A stretch of 64,000 nucleotides of DNA from Axinella damicornis (GCA_963931865.1 OZ007518.1:2703994-2767993); one strand, 5' to 3'. Numbered from the stretch's first letter, positions 1 to 15,963 are shown. Numbers and translations are program-made. Notes: generated from the letters alone by a model not told the origin.

Positions 1-302
1 CCTGGCTTAGTAGTCCTTCCCGGCACTACTTCTGTGGAAGGTAATGTTGCAGTGGTGTTTGCCTTTTCTGCAGCCTCCTGTAAGAGTGTCCGGTACGCAA
101 ACAATAAGTACATCTATGTGATATCACATTAATTGGAGTGAGCTGTATGCTAGCCACCTATGAAGCAGCCAATCTATGCATGAGGTGAGAGTGAGAACTG
201 AAGCATTATTCTCAAAAGTGGATGAGTTTGCCCTACCTGTTGAATTTCTAATACTGGTAGTTAAATGAATACCCACTAAATCCCTAATCCACTAAATTTT
301 GA
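1..302. other. No gene recognised at left edge
   Basis: I see no coding exon or clear repeat here. It lies just downstream (in minus-strand terms) of the stop codon of the SWIM-domain gene and may hold its 3' UTR. Confidence 0.4.
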
Positions 303-2149
303 TTATGATACCTTTCGAAGACGGTCTGCTCGAATACCAACCCTGTTCCGATAGGCTGAAGGGGCTTTGTTCCTTCGTCCATTAGTTTCCTTAAGAGCAC
401 TACATTGTCGAAGCCTCATTCTCGCCCTGATATGAGCATACTTGTTCTTGGTTTGGCGTGCTCTTTCAACCACTGCAGGCCTGATGATCAGTCCTTCCAC
501 AGTAGGCAACTTTTCCTGGAAGTCTGACTTGATTTTCTTTAGCTGCTCGTCTAGGTGCAACAGGTCATCAGCAGTAGGGCAAGCATATGTAAGTGTGCCT
601 ATTTCCTTCAGAGTGATCCTCACTCCCTCTGCAGCTGACTGTATGGAGACACACTGCTTCTGTGGCAATGTAAAGTACATTGTTCACAGTGATACTGTGG
701 ATTACATAATACACACACTTACTCTCACTGGTAGGTCACCAAGCACATCTGTGGTATCCATGGAGTCATTTGTGGTGTTATCAATGGCAATTGGTTCACT
801 CCTCTGCTGGAAGTGGCAACAGATTGCATCTACATCCATTGAGAGGTAGGCACTCTGGAGGTATTGCGAAGGTAACTGCTCCCATTGCCACTCTTTCCTG
901 TGCTTAAACACTGCAAAGAAGTGCTTACATGGCAGATGGTGCCGTAGCCAATCTTTGCATGTGCACGAAGGCATCTGATCAGTTGTGTCCTTGCCAAAGT
1001 TGATCTTGTACTTACATCCACTTGCCTTCTCCACCTCAAAGATGCCCTTCTTGCTGTCAACATCATGGATGGACTCAGCAGGAAACTTGGAGCTGTTGGA
1101 CTTCCGGTCAAGGCAATGCAGAATCACAGAGCGTGGCCTATCATGAAGGTATGGTGGAACGAAATTCTTGTAACTCCTGTACTGCGATGATTGCTGATAA
1201 TTCTTCACAAGATACTTCTGCTTGCAGCATGGGAGATAATTCTCAACCAGGAGGGTGATAGTATTTGACAGAGTGGTCTGACGCCTTTTGCGTGGTAAGA
1301 AACTGTACTTGAACAACTTGTTCTGGGCTTCAGTACCATTATTTGTGTCCACTGCTCCATGGTAGTCATTGTCCCGGAAAGCCCTAGCCCAGATATTCAG
1401 ATATTTTGGTTGCCACTTTCTCATTCATCCTTTGGGAAAATCCGGCTACTCCTCCTCCCCCTGTAGGATGTCCATGGTGAGCACTCTCTGTTGGCAGGGA
1501 GACAAAGTAGGCAGTGGTGGTTTCCACCAGGGCTGCATCCCGGTTGAGCTGTTGTTTTAACTCCTGCATCAGTCTTTGTTTGAGGGTACGTATGGGTACG
1601 GTGACTTTGTTTCCATCTTGGTGAACTTTGTACTCTGGATAGAGCACACACTTTTTGATGACTATATGTGCATGGCAGCCTATCTTTCGACTGCCTTGCA
1701 CTTTGACTCTTGAGCTTTTGGGCGGTTTCTCTTTATAATATCGTGGTCCAAACTGGCAATCAAGTGTCTTGGTTTCCACAATTGAGAAAGGTGTGCCTTC
1801 TCGGTTCATTTGTCCCATGCTCCAATATATCTTGGGAGACATCTATAGTGAATTGAGGTGCATTATACCACAGTGAAGTACAATCATGTAATAGAGTAGT
1901 TAGCATTGATATAGGCTCCTTGCTTTAGTATTGAGCTGTTATCAACGTACCTTCTTTTCACTTTCCTTCTGAGATTGATCATTCTCCTTGTTAACATTGC
2001 TGCAGGCAGCAGATGTCTTTGATGAGCGACGAGTGCCATAACTGGTGACAGTTGCCTTCCTGTGAGACTCCAGGACTTGATCAAGATCCTCCACCCAACC
2101 CTCAAAGAACACGCCTCGACATTGAAGACCCCCTGTTCCAGTCTTCCAT
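303..2149 (-). pseudogene. SWIM zinc-finger protein, MULE-derived type, apparently lacking its central core
   Basis: Visible minus-strand exons are 1951-2149 (acceptor ttattgtag, donor AAG/GTACGT), about 1425-1842 (acceptor cactatag, phase 0), 723-1424 (donor AGA/GTAAGT, phase 0) and 303-659 (acceptor ttgccacag, phase 0, stop TAA at 303-305). Exon 1425-1842 encodes a GCHAHIVIKK segment like the zinc-binding N-terminus of FAR1/CARF-like proteins. Exon 723-1424 has the end of a MULE-like region (IWARAFR ... DTNNGTEAQNKLFKYS) and then a SWIM finger (CTC ... PCKH). The last exon is basic and helical. At about 1424 the first frame (GFSQRMNEKVATKISEYLG, then stop) and the second (MRKWQPKYLNIWAR) overlap out of frame, and no intron of usable size fits between them. 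The roughly 300-residue catalytic core expected between these parts is absent. I infer a deletion-frameshift pseudogene or a domesticated transposase relic. A further 5' exon near 2271-2378 is possible but unproven. Confidence 0.6.
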
Positions 2150-2399
2150 CTACAATAAGAAAATTATTGTGCCTTTGATCATTGACATGCAGCTCTAGAG
2201 TAATACTCCATGGGCAGGAGGCCTGCATGTATACTGTTTTTCTTGTCTGTATTGTGAATAGTTTGATTACCTGGTCTGTTGCTGCAGTCCCCAAGAATGA
2301 TCCCCAAGACTGATCCCCAAGAAGGAAAGACTGATGGCACGCTGCGCTGAGCACTTGTAAATTCCCGCGTTCAGACATCTATGCGCATGTGACTTCAAT

Positions 2400-3000
2400 C
2401 GGCGTTAACGGGTTAAATGTAACTTATTAATCATTCATATGTTTCAAAACGGGTGAATTTAGCCGATCCCCATAAAAGAAGTGGTACGGCCCACTATCGT
2501 AGCGCACTGCGGAAGGCGGTGCCCGGAGGCGCTGTGCGTGTTGACAGAGGCGCGAAGAGGTGATCTGTCCGCGCGAAGCGCGGAAAATTTTTTTTGCATG
2601 TATTTTTAGCGATGAGGAAGCGCTCTCGTAGCATCAAAATGGCCGTTTTGGGAAAGAAAAGACCTTGGCTGCTGTGGAGTTTCAATGGTAGGCCCACAAC
2701 TAGGACGAGAAACGGATGCCATTGCCGAGTCTGCATATAAGATCAAGCGTAGATTATGCGTGACTACACTGCACGTGATATTAAAATCAGGTCGGCTGGA
2801 AAAGTGGTCCGGCCAAAGCCGGACCAGCCGGACCGGCGGCGCCGCCCCTGAAACAGCAGTAACAGCTTCATTTATTAACGAGATCTTGGCTTTGCCTGCA
2901 GCAGAATCACCTGGCTCTGTAGAACCATCGCGTGTACGTCGCTCATCGCTGGCTATATACTGATCGACTAGCAACTAAGTTGGCTCGTGCACTTACCGAA
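2400..3000. repeat. Interspersed-repeat mosaic with hAT-like fragments
   Basis: There is no convincing gene here. The stretch at about 2560-2600 (GCGCGAAGCGCGGAAAATTTTTTTT) is shared, in inverse orientation, with the interior of the hAT-like MITE at 8926-9483, as is the nearby 'CACTGCGGAAGGC' text. This suggests a fragment of the same element family. It lies between two minus-strand genes. Confidence 0.4.
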
Positions 3001-3170
3001 TATCCTAATTATCCGTTTTACGTAAATACCGTTCACGTCCAAAAAACGTACCGCCGTGCACGCATACCGTCGATATCGGTAAATATCGCCATATCGTGCA
3101 GGCCTATTCAACACTTCAATTGATGTCATTGTATACACACAACACTGACTGTATAATGTCATTCACTTAC

Positions 3171-6100
3171 CCCACAGTAATTTCGGATGTTGACATCAGT
3201 TCCCTTGTCAACAAGATACGTCACTACGTCGTGACAGCAATTCACAGCTGCAAAGTGCAGGGGAGTGTTCTGTTGAAAAGAAAGCAATAAAATTAATGTT
3301 TACTACAAAACAACAGAATTCTCCTACGTACCTGCTTGCAAACGTAGCATACTGGTCCAAACTGGGTCAATCCATGCCCCGGCATCAACTTATTTTTATT
3401 CGTGTGTGCTAATGTATTTCATTACTACCTTGTATGTAAGTAGCTCTTGTCTGTTCAACCACTGTTGTGTACAACTAGTGCATGTATTATTACATAAAGA
3501 GAAATTGATATTTACCCCATCCATATCTTTGATGTTGAGATCAGCTCCCTTGTCGCTGAGGACTCTCACGATGTCAACCTTGCCCTTCCTAGATGCTACG
3601 TGCAAGGGAGCCCACTGACGGAGAGAATGAAACAAACTTTAACATTCACTACCTCAACATGCCTTGAAGGTGATTGCATGCACATGCATGCATGCACATG
3701 CATGTATACGTACTAGCTAGCTATAGATAACCCGGGCCAGCTTCCTCTCAAGTTGCTTGATGCAATTAGTCTCTGAATCCCTTCTTCTGTCCAGCTTGTC
3801 TGCAACCAGGGTAACCACTCTGTGGTTAAAACAACTGATTTGTTTTTACATATATATTATAAGGTATACCGCTTGCTGTCTTGTGTCTTGCCAGCAATGA
3901 CTGGTAATCATTACACTCCTACCTAAGTACAACAGCAGTACTGATACACAGTCTCATACACTTGCCCCATTGACATCTTGGATGTTGAGATCAGCTCCCT
4001 TCTCCACAAGGCATCTGACAGTGTCGACACTGCCACAGTTTGTCGCCCAGTAGAGAGGATTCCTCTGATGAGAGAAAGAAACAAACTTCATTACCTCAGT
4101 GCAATCTTCTCAGAGACCATGTTACATATACCAGTGGCCATGTGCTTTGGGATAACTTAGTGGAGGCCAAGCTATAAGTTTCCTAGTAGCGCATGCCAGG
4201 TCGAATAGCTAAATGTGTCGGGTAGGTGGAAGAGTTTCATCTGAAAGACAGCGATTAACATATCCCTTTTCAAAAACACAGTCCATGCTGTCTGGAGCAT
4301 CATGATGTCGGGGCCCTCTCGTGGGATGACTTGAGCTAGTGGAATGTATATATACCAGGTGTGAGACAGCCCTTGTCCTTCGAGGGCAGTTGTGTAATAC
4401 CACTGGCTGACTGTATTGTATTAAATAACTTCACTACACTCCTACTGGTAATGGTAGAAATGTAGCAATACTACAATGGAGTCACCAGCAGTCTCATACA
4501 CTTACCCCCAAGTAACCTTTGATGTTGATATCAGCTCCCTTCTCGACAAGGTACCTTGCAGCATCAACCTTGCCACTCCTGGCTGCCCAATTCAGGGGAG
4601 TCCACTGATGGGGTGAAATATAACATTCAATGCTACGTACACACAAGCCTACACAATTAATACACACTTAAACTGCATTTGTCAATGACTGTTACATCAT
4701 CAACAAAAGCTGTGTACACTGCTTAGTAAGGCCATACAAATTAAACTGATGGCATCTATAAAACATGCCACTTTCAAAAATTTTGATTTTAATAAACACA
4801 CGTTTCTATGCATGCCTATATACGGCCGGTGCTCTACCACGTATATGTAGATCTACTTGGAGCAAGTGATATTACTTAGCCACTCCTGCTACCGTTGGTG
4901 GTGACGCTGCATGTCTGTGCAAGCAGTTAGGGTAGCTGAGGACTAGGGCGCTACATCAGCAACTCTTCGCAATATATTTGTGGTGCTACTGATGATAAAG
5001 CTTGGATGGATCAACAGTCACCTTGTTCACACTACCTGTCGATTTGGATGATAGTCCCTACCAAGTATTATACTTGCAAAGTCTCAATCGGGCTTGTCCC
5101 AGACTGTAGTTGTAACTGCATGGGGTCTGTACGCTGCGACCTCATTATGACATCATATGAAATAATAAACACTACCCTCCCACTTCATAGATAGAAGAGT
5201 TTATGCCTGAGACACCATGAATTTAATTTGCATGGCCTAACAATATTGCTACGTATGGTATGTCGACTGTATGTCAAATCACATGTAGAAGTTTGTGATT
5301 CAGCAGTGACTTGCCACCACTTCAAACTGTAGCACAAGTGGAGTCTTTGCACTTACTTCACCAACGGGTGGCTTGGTGTTGATATCTAGAGGGAAATGAA
5401 GCCATGTGGCACTGAAAGATAAACTGGCTCAGGTGTTCATTAATGACACAAGTTCACGAGTAATTTGGGAGCCTATGGTGCAGTAGGACAAACTGCTGTA
5501 CAGATTACTGTAAAGCATGTCCAACAAATTATAGATTCTCCATGGAGTACGTACTCACCACACCTTATCTAAACCCTAAGAATTACGATGCCATGTGCAC
5601 ATGGACCTTGTCCCCCCCACTGGAGCTCCTCAAGGGAATCCCTTGAGGAGCTCCAGTGGGGGGGGGGGGACAAGGTCCATGTGCACATGGCATAATTAGC
5701 ATTCCATAGGTGTAGTGCACAATGATATACAATGATATACAAGAAGTACGTATGCAGAAGTAGCAGATGGACATCTGCCTGGGGTTCATAGGGTTCAATC
5801 ACCCTATCAACTAACAAGCAATAGTCGGGGGGGGTAGGACAAGATCATGTGCGCTTTCATTTTGCATGACGTAATGAAAGTCGTTCTACTGATTTTCTCC
5901 ATGGGAGAAAGCTGCACATTGCACTTTCAATGCATCCTGAAGAGTATCCTCCAAGTCAGCGCTAGAGCTGTTACTAGTCTACTAGTTCCGCATACTTCTT
6001 GTATATCATTGTGTACCATATACCTATGGAATGTAAATTGTACCATGTGCGCACAGACCTTGTTCCACCCCCCCCCCCCCCCCCCCCCCCCCCCCGGATC

Positions 6101-6376
6101 AGGTTAACAGTGGGCACAACATGAAATTTTGCAGCATACAGCCCCATGCAGGCTAGTAAGTTGATACGCCGACTTACCTACTCCCTTCTGAATCAGGGTA
6201 TCCATCATTGGAACAGATTCGACATATGCAGCATAGCACAGAGCGCTGCTGGCAGCTAATCGTTCTCCCAATAGGTGACCATCCAGGAGAAGCCCCTCCA
6301 GTTCTGCTAGGTAACGATTGAATGAAACTTCGTCATTACATTGAATGGCCTTCTCAAGGTCCTCCAGTACACGCTC
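3171..6376 (-). CDS. Ankyrin-repeat protein, multi-exon, 5' and 3' ends not found
   Basis: Six minus-strand exons join in phase. Exon 6178-6376 (phase 1 out) encodes a helical N-terminal segment, ERVLEDLEKAIQ ... LIQKGV. Exon 5357-5385 (29 bp) completes it with DINTKPPVGE. Four exons of exactly 99 bp, all phase 0, follow: 4506-4604 (WTPLNWAARSG...), 3966-4064 (RNPLYWATNCG...), 3516-3614 (WAPLHVASRKG...) and 3171-3269 (NTPLHFAAVNC...). Each 99-bp exon is one 33-residue ankyrin repeat ending GADxNI, so exons could be added or lost without a frame change. The donor after 3966 is GCAAGT, a GC-AG intron; the others are GT. Ankyrin repeats bind proteins, but no partner is evident. A donor at 3165-3170 implies at least one more 3' exon, perhaps lost to the repeats around 2.4-3.0 kb. 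Confidence 0.8.
5583..5697. repeat. Near-perfect foldback palindrome, arms about 55 bp
   Basis: The left arm (5583-5637) and right arm (5640-5697) are reverse complements: GCCATGTGCACATGGACC ... CTCAAGGGA against TCCCTTGAGGAG ... CATGTGCACATGGC. They differ mainly in the length of a C/G run. The loop is only about 2 bases. It sits in an ankyrin-gene intron. Related half-sites (ACCATGTGCGCACAGACCTTGTT at about 6040-6065) lie nearby, so this is probably a snapback MITE. Confidence 0.85.
6069..6097. repeat. Poly(C) tract of about 28-30 bases
   Basis: This is an uninterrupted C run, one of many long G/C homopolymers in the window (others at about 7272-7305, 7622-7647 and 8399-8423). The minus strand is poly(G), able to form G-quadruplexes. 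Its length in the assembly is unreliable. Confidence 0.9.
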
Positions 6377-6525
6377 CTATGTAAATAGGGTACAGGTTCA
6401 TGCACATACATGTAAGCAGCATGAGTCTGCATGGAGCAAGAAATGTACCCGCTGGAGTATATGCAGATAGTGCATGAGTATGCAGCGCATGTACTGTGGC
6501 CCGTGGATGTTCTTCCATGCATATA

Positions 6526-6975
6526 CAGTGGAACCTGTCTAACGCGGTCACCTGGGGGCCAAATTACAGAAAACCTCTCTAAAGCGGTCATGCGAAGTTT
6601 TAGTGTGACTGACCTCACTACAAAGGTTGCTGTGACACTGAACAACATCAATTCAAGTAAGGTCCATGACAAAGACAACTAAGGACTTTCAGTACTGTAA
6701 AATACTTGGTTGTTTCATTTTTGTATGTTCAGTTTGGCACTTTCCATAATACGCGCGCACGTACGCAACGCACGACACACACGGTGGCCGTTATTGGCAG
6801 CATATTATAGCGTGGGGGTGGAGCAACGTGACCGCATTACGCATTATGCAGGTGACCGCTATAGAAGAACAGTAAAGTATGGAGACTGTGGGCTCAAATT
6901 TTGGGACTTTCCCAAGCTGACCGCAATGTGGAGGTGACCGCCTTATTTAGGTGACCACTAAGGCAGGTTTCACTG
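6526..6975. mobile_element. pogo/Tigger-like MITE with TA target site
   Basis: The termini are CAGTGGAACCTGTCTAACGC on the left and, reverse-complemented, CAGTGAAACCTGCCTTAGTG on the right. TA dinucleotides flank both ends (6524-6525, 6976-6977). The CAGT(G/T)NAACCTG terminus with TA duplication is typical of pogo-group Tc1/mariner elements. The 450-bp interior has no transposase, so this is a non-autonomous copy. 'GGTCACC' and 'GGTGACC' motifs recur inside. Confidence 0.85.
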
Positions 6976-6979
6976 TACA

Positions 6980-8182
6980 GCATTAGCATGGTTCATTTGG
7001 CAATTTGTCACCTAGTAAAGGATGGGCAGCATCAGCACACAAGCAGTGTATCCCCAAAAGGGGGGAACACTAACACAAGGTACCTCCATTTCCGTGTTTG
7101 ATGACAGTGATGGAAAATCTGTCCACCAAGTTAACTGCCATGTTCCCTTTCACTCACACACTCACTGTCCAATTTGGGATACTCAGTCTGATCCATATGT
7201 AGCTCCCAATACACGATCACAATTGCTGTGATTTTCTTTTCTAATTCTGCAGGAACTTCAAATTCTTACTCTCCCCCCCCCCCCCCCCCCCCCACCCCCC
7301 CCCTCAAAAAAAAATAACTCGATCCACTGCTCCGAAATCCACAACTCCAAATCTTACCGGTGTCCGTCCACTGGCATCTGCTGCTGGCATATTGGACCCC
7401 TCCTACTGTGTTGTCATCACCTGCTGGCAAAATGGTGGAACACTCCTGTTACAAAATTTCCAGGCTTACACAACTGGTCACTATAGACAGGATATTGCCG
7501 GAATGTTGGCTGTACCAATCAGATTACATTGGTCACACATGATCAGTAGTGTATATAATGGTTAGGGTTAAGGAGCATTTCCAAACTATTATGTGTACGC
7601 TTAGCGTCATAGTGACGTTGAACCCCCCCCCCCCCCCCCCCCCCCCCTTCCTTCACAAAACTATAAGGCTGTACATGCACATGGCTACATAAAATTGCCC
7701 GTCATTACGACGCCAAGCGTACAAATTTTCACTTCTAAATGCTCCCTTGGCCGGACAGACCAATAGCAACTTCTTACTATTTTGTGTGTCTTGTGTACTT
7801 TTGCTGTGTTTAATCTGTATCTATGGCTTAAACTATGCGTATATGTGGCCCTCTATCGTGCATTGTCATGTGTCTATGTCTGCCTTCATACTAATCTACT
7901 TTTAATACACTGCTACGCATAGTGACCAGACGTTCCAACCCCTAGTTCTTACCGTATTTTCTTTCTGGCTGCAACGCCTGTCTCGCTGCACAAGCAACAC
8001 AGGTCAATCGATGGCAAAGACCTCAGACAGCAGGGTTAATTAACGAAGTGCAACGGATATGGGATTTGGTGTGTCGAGAATCAATTAGCCTCGTTCCCAG
8101 GCCTATATTCATTGCCTGGGGACGAGAGAAACGTGTCTCGTTCCCAGACCCTCCCGAAACGCGGACCGAGTGATACTGTACG
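6980..8182. other. Intergenic: poly(C) tracts, no gene seen
   Basis: This separates the minus-strand ankyrin gene from the plus-strand glycohydrolase gene and so should hold the latter's promoter. It contains C runs at about 7272-7305 and 7622-7647. A partial foldback lies at about 8092-8130, where TAGCCTCGTTCCCAGGC faces GCCTGGGGACGAG. Confidence 0.5.
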
Positions 8183-12278
<4,096 letters not shown>

Positions 12279-12568
12279 GACTGTAATATCTTCGTGTACC
12301 TTGTTGCATTGGAATATGCATGCATGACTGATTGTAATTGCATTTCAAATTGGACAGTTGGAAACATGCTCTATTGTCCATGTTGGAAGCGCTTTGGTAG
12401 TCGTAATTATAATTTTGTCGCAATTACATTGATGTAGTCAAAGTTGTAAGTCCTTGGTGTGCAGCAATTACCCTCGAGGCCTCCAGTAGAAAGACATAAT
12501 AATTATTGTGGATGGGGTTCAATGAAACTTGGACCGACAAAGGATACAGAGATAGTCATATAATTTAT
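12279..12568. other. 3' flank of the glycohydrolase gene
   Basis: This follows the stop codon at 12276-12278 and is AT-rich, so it probably holds the 3' UTR. No other feature is seen. Confidence 0.5.
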
Positions 12569-14670
12569 TAATGTCTAAACCTCAGGTAGTGGGTAGAATA
12601 CCTCCAAAAGCTTACTATGCTATGCATGACTTCAAAATAATCTAAGTCACTAGACTCGACTCTGTCTAGTGTATTACGTGTAGGACTGAATGCTTTTTCC
12701 ATTCAACTGTTGCAAATTTTGCAACAGTTGAATTTTGCAACAGTTGAATGGAAAAAGCATTCAGTCCTACACGTAATGGCGGAATACTGACCTCACCCTC
12801 ATTCCAAAGCTTCAGAAGGAGCATGCCAATTTCACAGAATAGCCTGTCGCCTCTTCACTACAGCAAGTCCGCTACCACAGTACCATGCCAGTCTCGTAAC
12901 CCATCTAGCAGCCGTGACCTTTGAACCGCGGAGGCGCGCGCAACCGGAAGCGGGTTTAAATACTGAATTTGTGCAAGTTTTGGCGGGAAGTCGGGATGGC
13001 ACACTCGCTAAGCACTTGCTTTGCAGCCTGGGGGTTGAGTGTTCGTCTCCCCAATAACCGAGTACGAGTCTGGGCCACTCCGTACACACCGGTTCCTGAC
13101 TTCCCCGCCTAGCAGCCGGAGTACGCCGGTTCCCATCTGACCACCGAAGCTAAAGAAAGGTGTTCTGGTTGAAAGCAGGTTAGCCTCCTGTGATTCCAGT
13201 CACCGACGCCTATCCAGCGCTCCTGAGGCTTACACTTCGGTGTCTGACCTGTCACGGAGGGGTAGGTGTGTTGCTAGGTTGTATTTTTTTCTTTTTTTCC
13301 CCCTTCTTTTTTTTCTTTTGGTTGAGTGTTCATTCAGGGCTGCTATATATAGTATAAGTATAGCTTATTCTTTTTTTTTTTCTTTTCTTTTTTTGTTCTT
13401 TTGGGTGTGTTCAATCAGGGCTGCTAGACTATATAGGCTTATTCTTTTTTTTCCTTCCTTTTCTTTTTTCCCCCCTTTCTTTTTTTTCTTTTGGGTGTGT
13501 TCATTTGGGGCTGCTACAAGTAGACAATTAAAGGCTTATTTTTTCCCCCTTTCTTTTGGGTGTGTTCATTTGGGGCTGCAACAAGTGTAGGCTTATTCTC
13601 CCTTCAGCTGAGTTTGCTGTTCCTCTGTATATAGGTTAGACACTGAGACCAAGGGATCTACGCGATTTAGAAACCCGAGGGCCCTGGGCTGTAGCGTCCC
13701 GAGCGCAGCGAGGGCGCTACTAAGGGCCCGAGGGTTTCTAAATCGCGTAGATCCCATTGGTCTCAGTGTCTAACCGATTTAGAGTATAGCAACGGTAACT
13801 ACGCTAGCGCTTCAGTTGTCAACAAAATAACCTACGAGTCGGAGGTCCTTTTCGACGAAATAACAGACTGGAAACGAGTACAAGGCAGATACTAGCGCTG
13901 TGTGCCCTCGCTGCGCTCGGGACGCTACAGTCCAGGGCCCTCAGGTGTCTATATAGATCCCTTGGTCTAGAGTACAGCAACGGTAACTACGCTAGCGCTC
14001 CAGTTTTCAACAGAATAACTTACCATCCGATGTCCTTTTCGAAGAAATAACAGACCGGCTACGAGCAGCAGGTAAGCGCTGACAAGGCGCGCGAGTGACT
14101 TGCGCGCACGAGCAGTCATGGCTCCGCCCCTCAACTTGGCTCCACCCCACCATGTACCAGTGCCGTCATTTACCGCTTAGCTCCTCCTTCGAGCTCTCGT
14201 GTACTGATGCATGTAGCCGTCCAACAAAGACAAAACAGAGAAGTACGCAGACATGTGCACTGCCAATAATTCTAAAGCAGCTGCATGCTATAATTTTTAT
14301 GTAGTTGCCATGGATTTCAAGTTGGCAGTAAACAATAATTGTGTATCCTGGGGGCTCAATAGAAAACCCCATACGAGGTTTTCTATTGAAGACGAGGTTT
14401 TCTATCAGATTTAGATACCTCGCAGTTAGTAATCTGATTGGTGGAATTGGTACAACTATACTCTAAATACAATTGCAATATTGTTTCCTTTCACATGACT
14501 TATAGTTATCGACACATGCGTATCCCCGCCCCCACTGATAGACAGCTGTTCACACTTGGAGATTTTCTATTCGGCTATAGCACGTTTACTCACACAATCA
14601 TAACATAGCCATGCACAGATCATGCTTTACATTGCAAAGTCATAAAACCTAGCCGGCCCCTAGTAACTGT
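12569..14670 (+). repeat. Composite repeat S1, first copy, with SINE-like segment
   Basis: The text from 'TTAATGTCTAAACCTCA' to 'AGCCGGCCCCTAGTAAC' is repeated in the same orientation at about 55715-57745. It includes a 45-bp-arm palindrome (about 12673-12777). A tRNA-like stretch lies near 12985-13050 (TGGCACACTCGCTAAGC ... GAGTGTTCGTCTCC, resembling A and B boxes). A pyrimidine-rich tail with repeats of 'TTTTGGGTGTGTTCAT' follows at 13270-13580. Relative to the second copy, S1 has an extra insertion at about 13635-14462. The structure suggests a tRNA-derived SINE inside a larger mobile or duplicated unit. Confidence 0.75.
13635..13773. repeat. Long hairpin, arms about 50 bp
   Basis: GGTTAGACACTGAGACCAAG ... 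CGAGGGCCCT pairs with AGGGCCCGAGGG ... TTGGTCTCAGTGTCTAACC. It stands at the left end of the segment that copy S2 lacks, so it may be the terminus of a foldback insertion. Pieces of its arm (GATCCCTTGGTCTAGAGTA) recur at about 13950-13975. Confidence 0.85.
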
Positions 14671-15673
14671 ATATTGCCGGATCGAGGTCCGAGCCAGGGA
14701 CTCTCCATGTGTGTGGGCTCAACTATGTCTGGCCCATGGGGAGTAAACAGCACTAGTAAACACAGCACCTAATTATCACTGCAGCAGTCATCATCACCTG
14801 AAGTATACATGCACCCAAAGTTATCACCGTTGACCCAAACATTTATGTAGTGGAAGAGTGATGTGATACATGAGTGGTATACGAGTTTGTGGTGCCAGTC
14901 GCTGGGTGATATGATCAGAGATCTCTTCGAATCTGCTACTGCAAACGGTCAGAGGAGTTGATGACTACCCCTCAGCAGAACCACCCGCCTGGGAGAGATG
15001 CAGATCAGAGTGGTCAATGCGGTTCACACCAACTTAATATGCTAGTTTTCTTGGGCTAGGAGTGAGATACGAAGCTGGGATTTGCACCGTTGTGGTCGGC
15101 ATGAATGGAGCATTCCAATAATGTCCATTTTGCTGTCGGTTGAATTTTGACCCAAAGTCACAAAAATCCATGGATAATATAATTATAGCCTTTGGCCGAC
15201 TGTGATTTTTGACAAAAATGTGACCGAGATAAAAGTCACTTTAAAGACATCATTGGAAAGCTCTTTTTATGCAGACCACAATGGCACAATCCTCAGCTTC
15301 AAATCTCATTCACATACTGAGTGCAACGCTCTCTTCTAAGTCTATTCCCAGTGACCATTTGTGGTTCATTGGCCCATTGTTGGCAGTGCACTTCAGCTTA
15401 ATTGCAAGCAGGGTGGACACAGGTTTGCACTTTCAGTACTAGTAGTGCTTCTTAGAATAAAACAACTGGCTGCATTGCTAATTGGTCAAGGGCAAGCCTG
15501 AGGCCAATTAACACTGTCACTGCCGTTCAAAGGGATAAAAGTGTGATTGGGAGGGCTCTATCTTACTTAGACCACACCCCATATCAATGGTGAACATTGT
15601 ATAAGGGCTTCAACTTCAACCTACCATCATGTGGAAGCCTGTCACCTAATGAATTATTCATGATTAGTCTTAC
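14671..15673. other. No gene recognised
   Basis: This AT-balanced sequence without a convincing exon or repeat lies on the 3' side of the DAPP1-like exons. Any terminal exon of that gene should be here, because a donor (CCG/GTAAGAC) closes the last exon recognised. Confidence 0.4.
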
Positions 15674-15764
15674 CGGTTTCCAGTCCAGTATGTCCACCCA
15701 CTCATCAGCTTCTTGACTCACTGCTGGCAAACATGAAGAACGTACGATAGGACGTTATCAGTCT

Positions 15765-15915
15765 GGGGAGGGAGGGAGGGAGGGAGGGAGGGAGGGAGGG
15801 GGGAGGGAGGGAGGGAGGGAGGGAGGGGGGAGGGAGGGAGGGAGGGAGGGAGGGAGGGAGGGAGAGAGGGAGGGAGGGAGAGAGGGAGGGAGGGAGGGGG
15901 AGGGGGGAGGGAGTG
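15765..15915. repeat. (GGGA)n array serving as a minus-strand polypyrimidine tract
   Basis: A long (GGGA) repeat, (TCCC) on the minus strand, abuts the acceptor CCTCCCCAG/A of the last PH exon at 15762. Confidence 0.9.
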
Positions 15916-15963
15916 AGGATGGGGCTTTATGCTTAATTCCTGGAAGCATACCCTCCCCACTTC

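Noticed and set aside
2271..2378. First exon of the SWIM gene starting MSERGNLQVL
   Set aside because: The donor ACCAG/GTAATC in that frame gives the wrong phase for the exon at 1951-2149; another frame fits but has no ATG.
3325..3390. Extra ankyrin-gene exon ending CAAGCAG/GTACGT
   Set aside because: Splice-like words exist but the 19-residue product has no ankyrin pattern and the acceptor is weak.
8092..8160. Complete TAGCCTCG foldback just before the glycohydrolase start
   Set aside because: Only imperfect arms are visible and no target duplication, so it is noted but not listed as an element.
12985..13070. A functional tRNA gene
   Set aside because: A- and B-box-like words are present but the acceptor stem does not close, so a tRNA-derived SINE head is more likely.
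13240..13590. ORF of about 116 codons rich in Phe (also 57078-57569)
   Set aside because: It translates the pyrimidine-rich tail of composite repeats S1 and S2 and has no domain.
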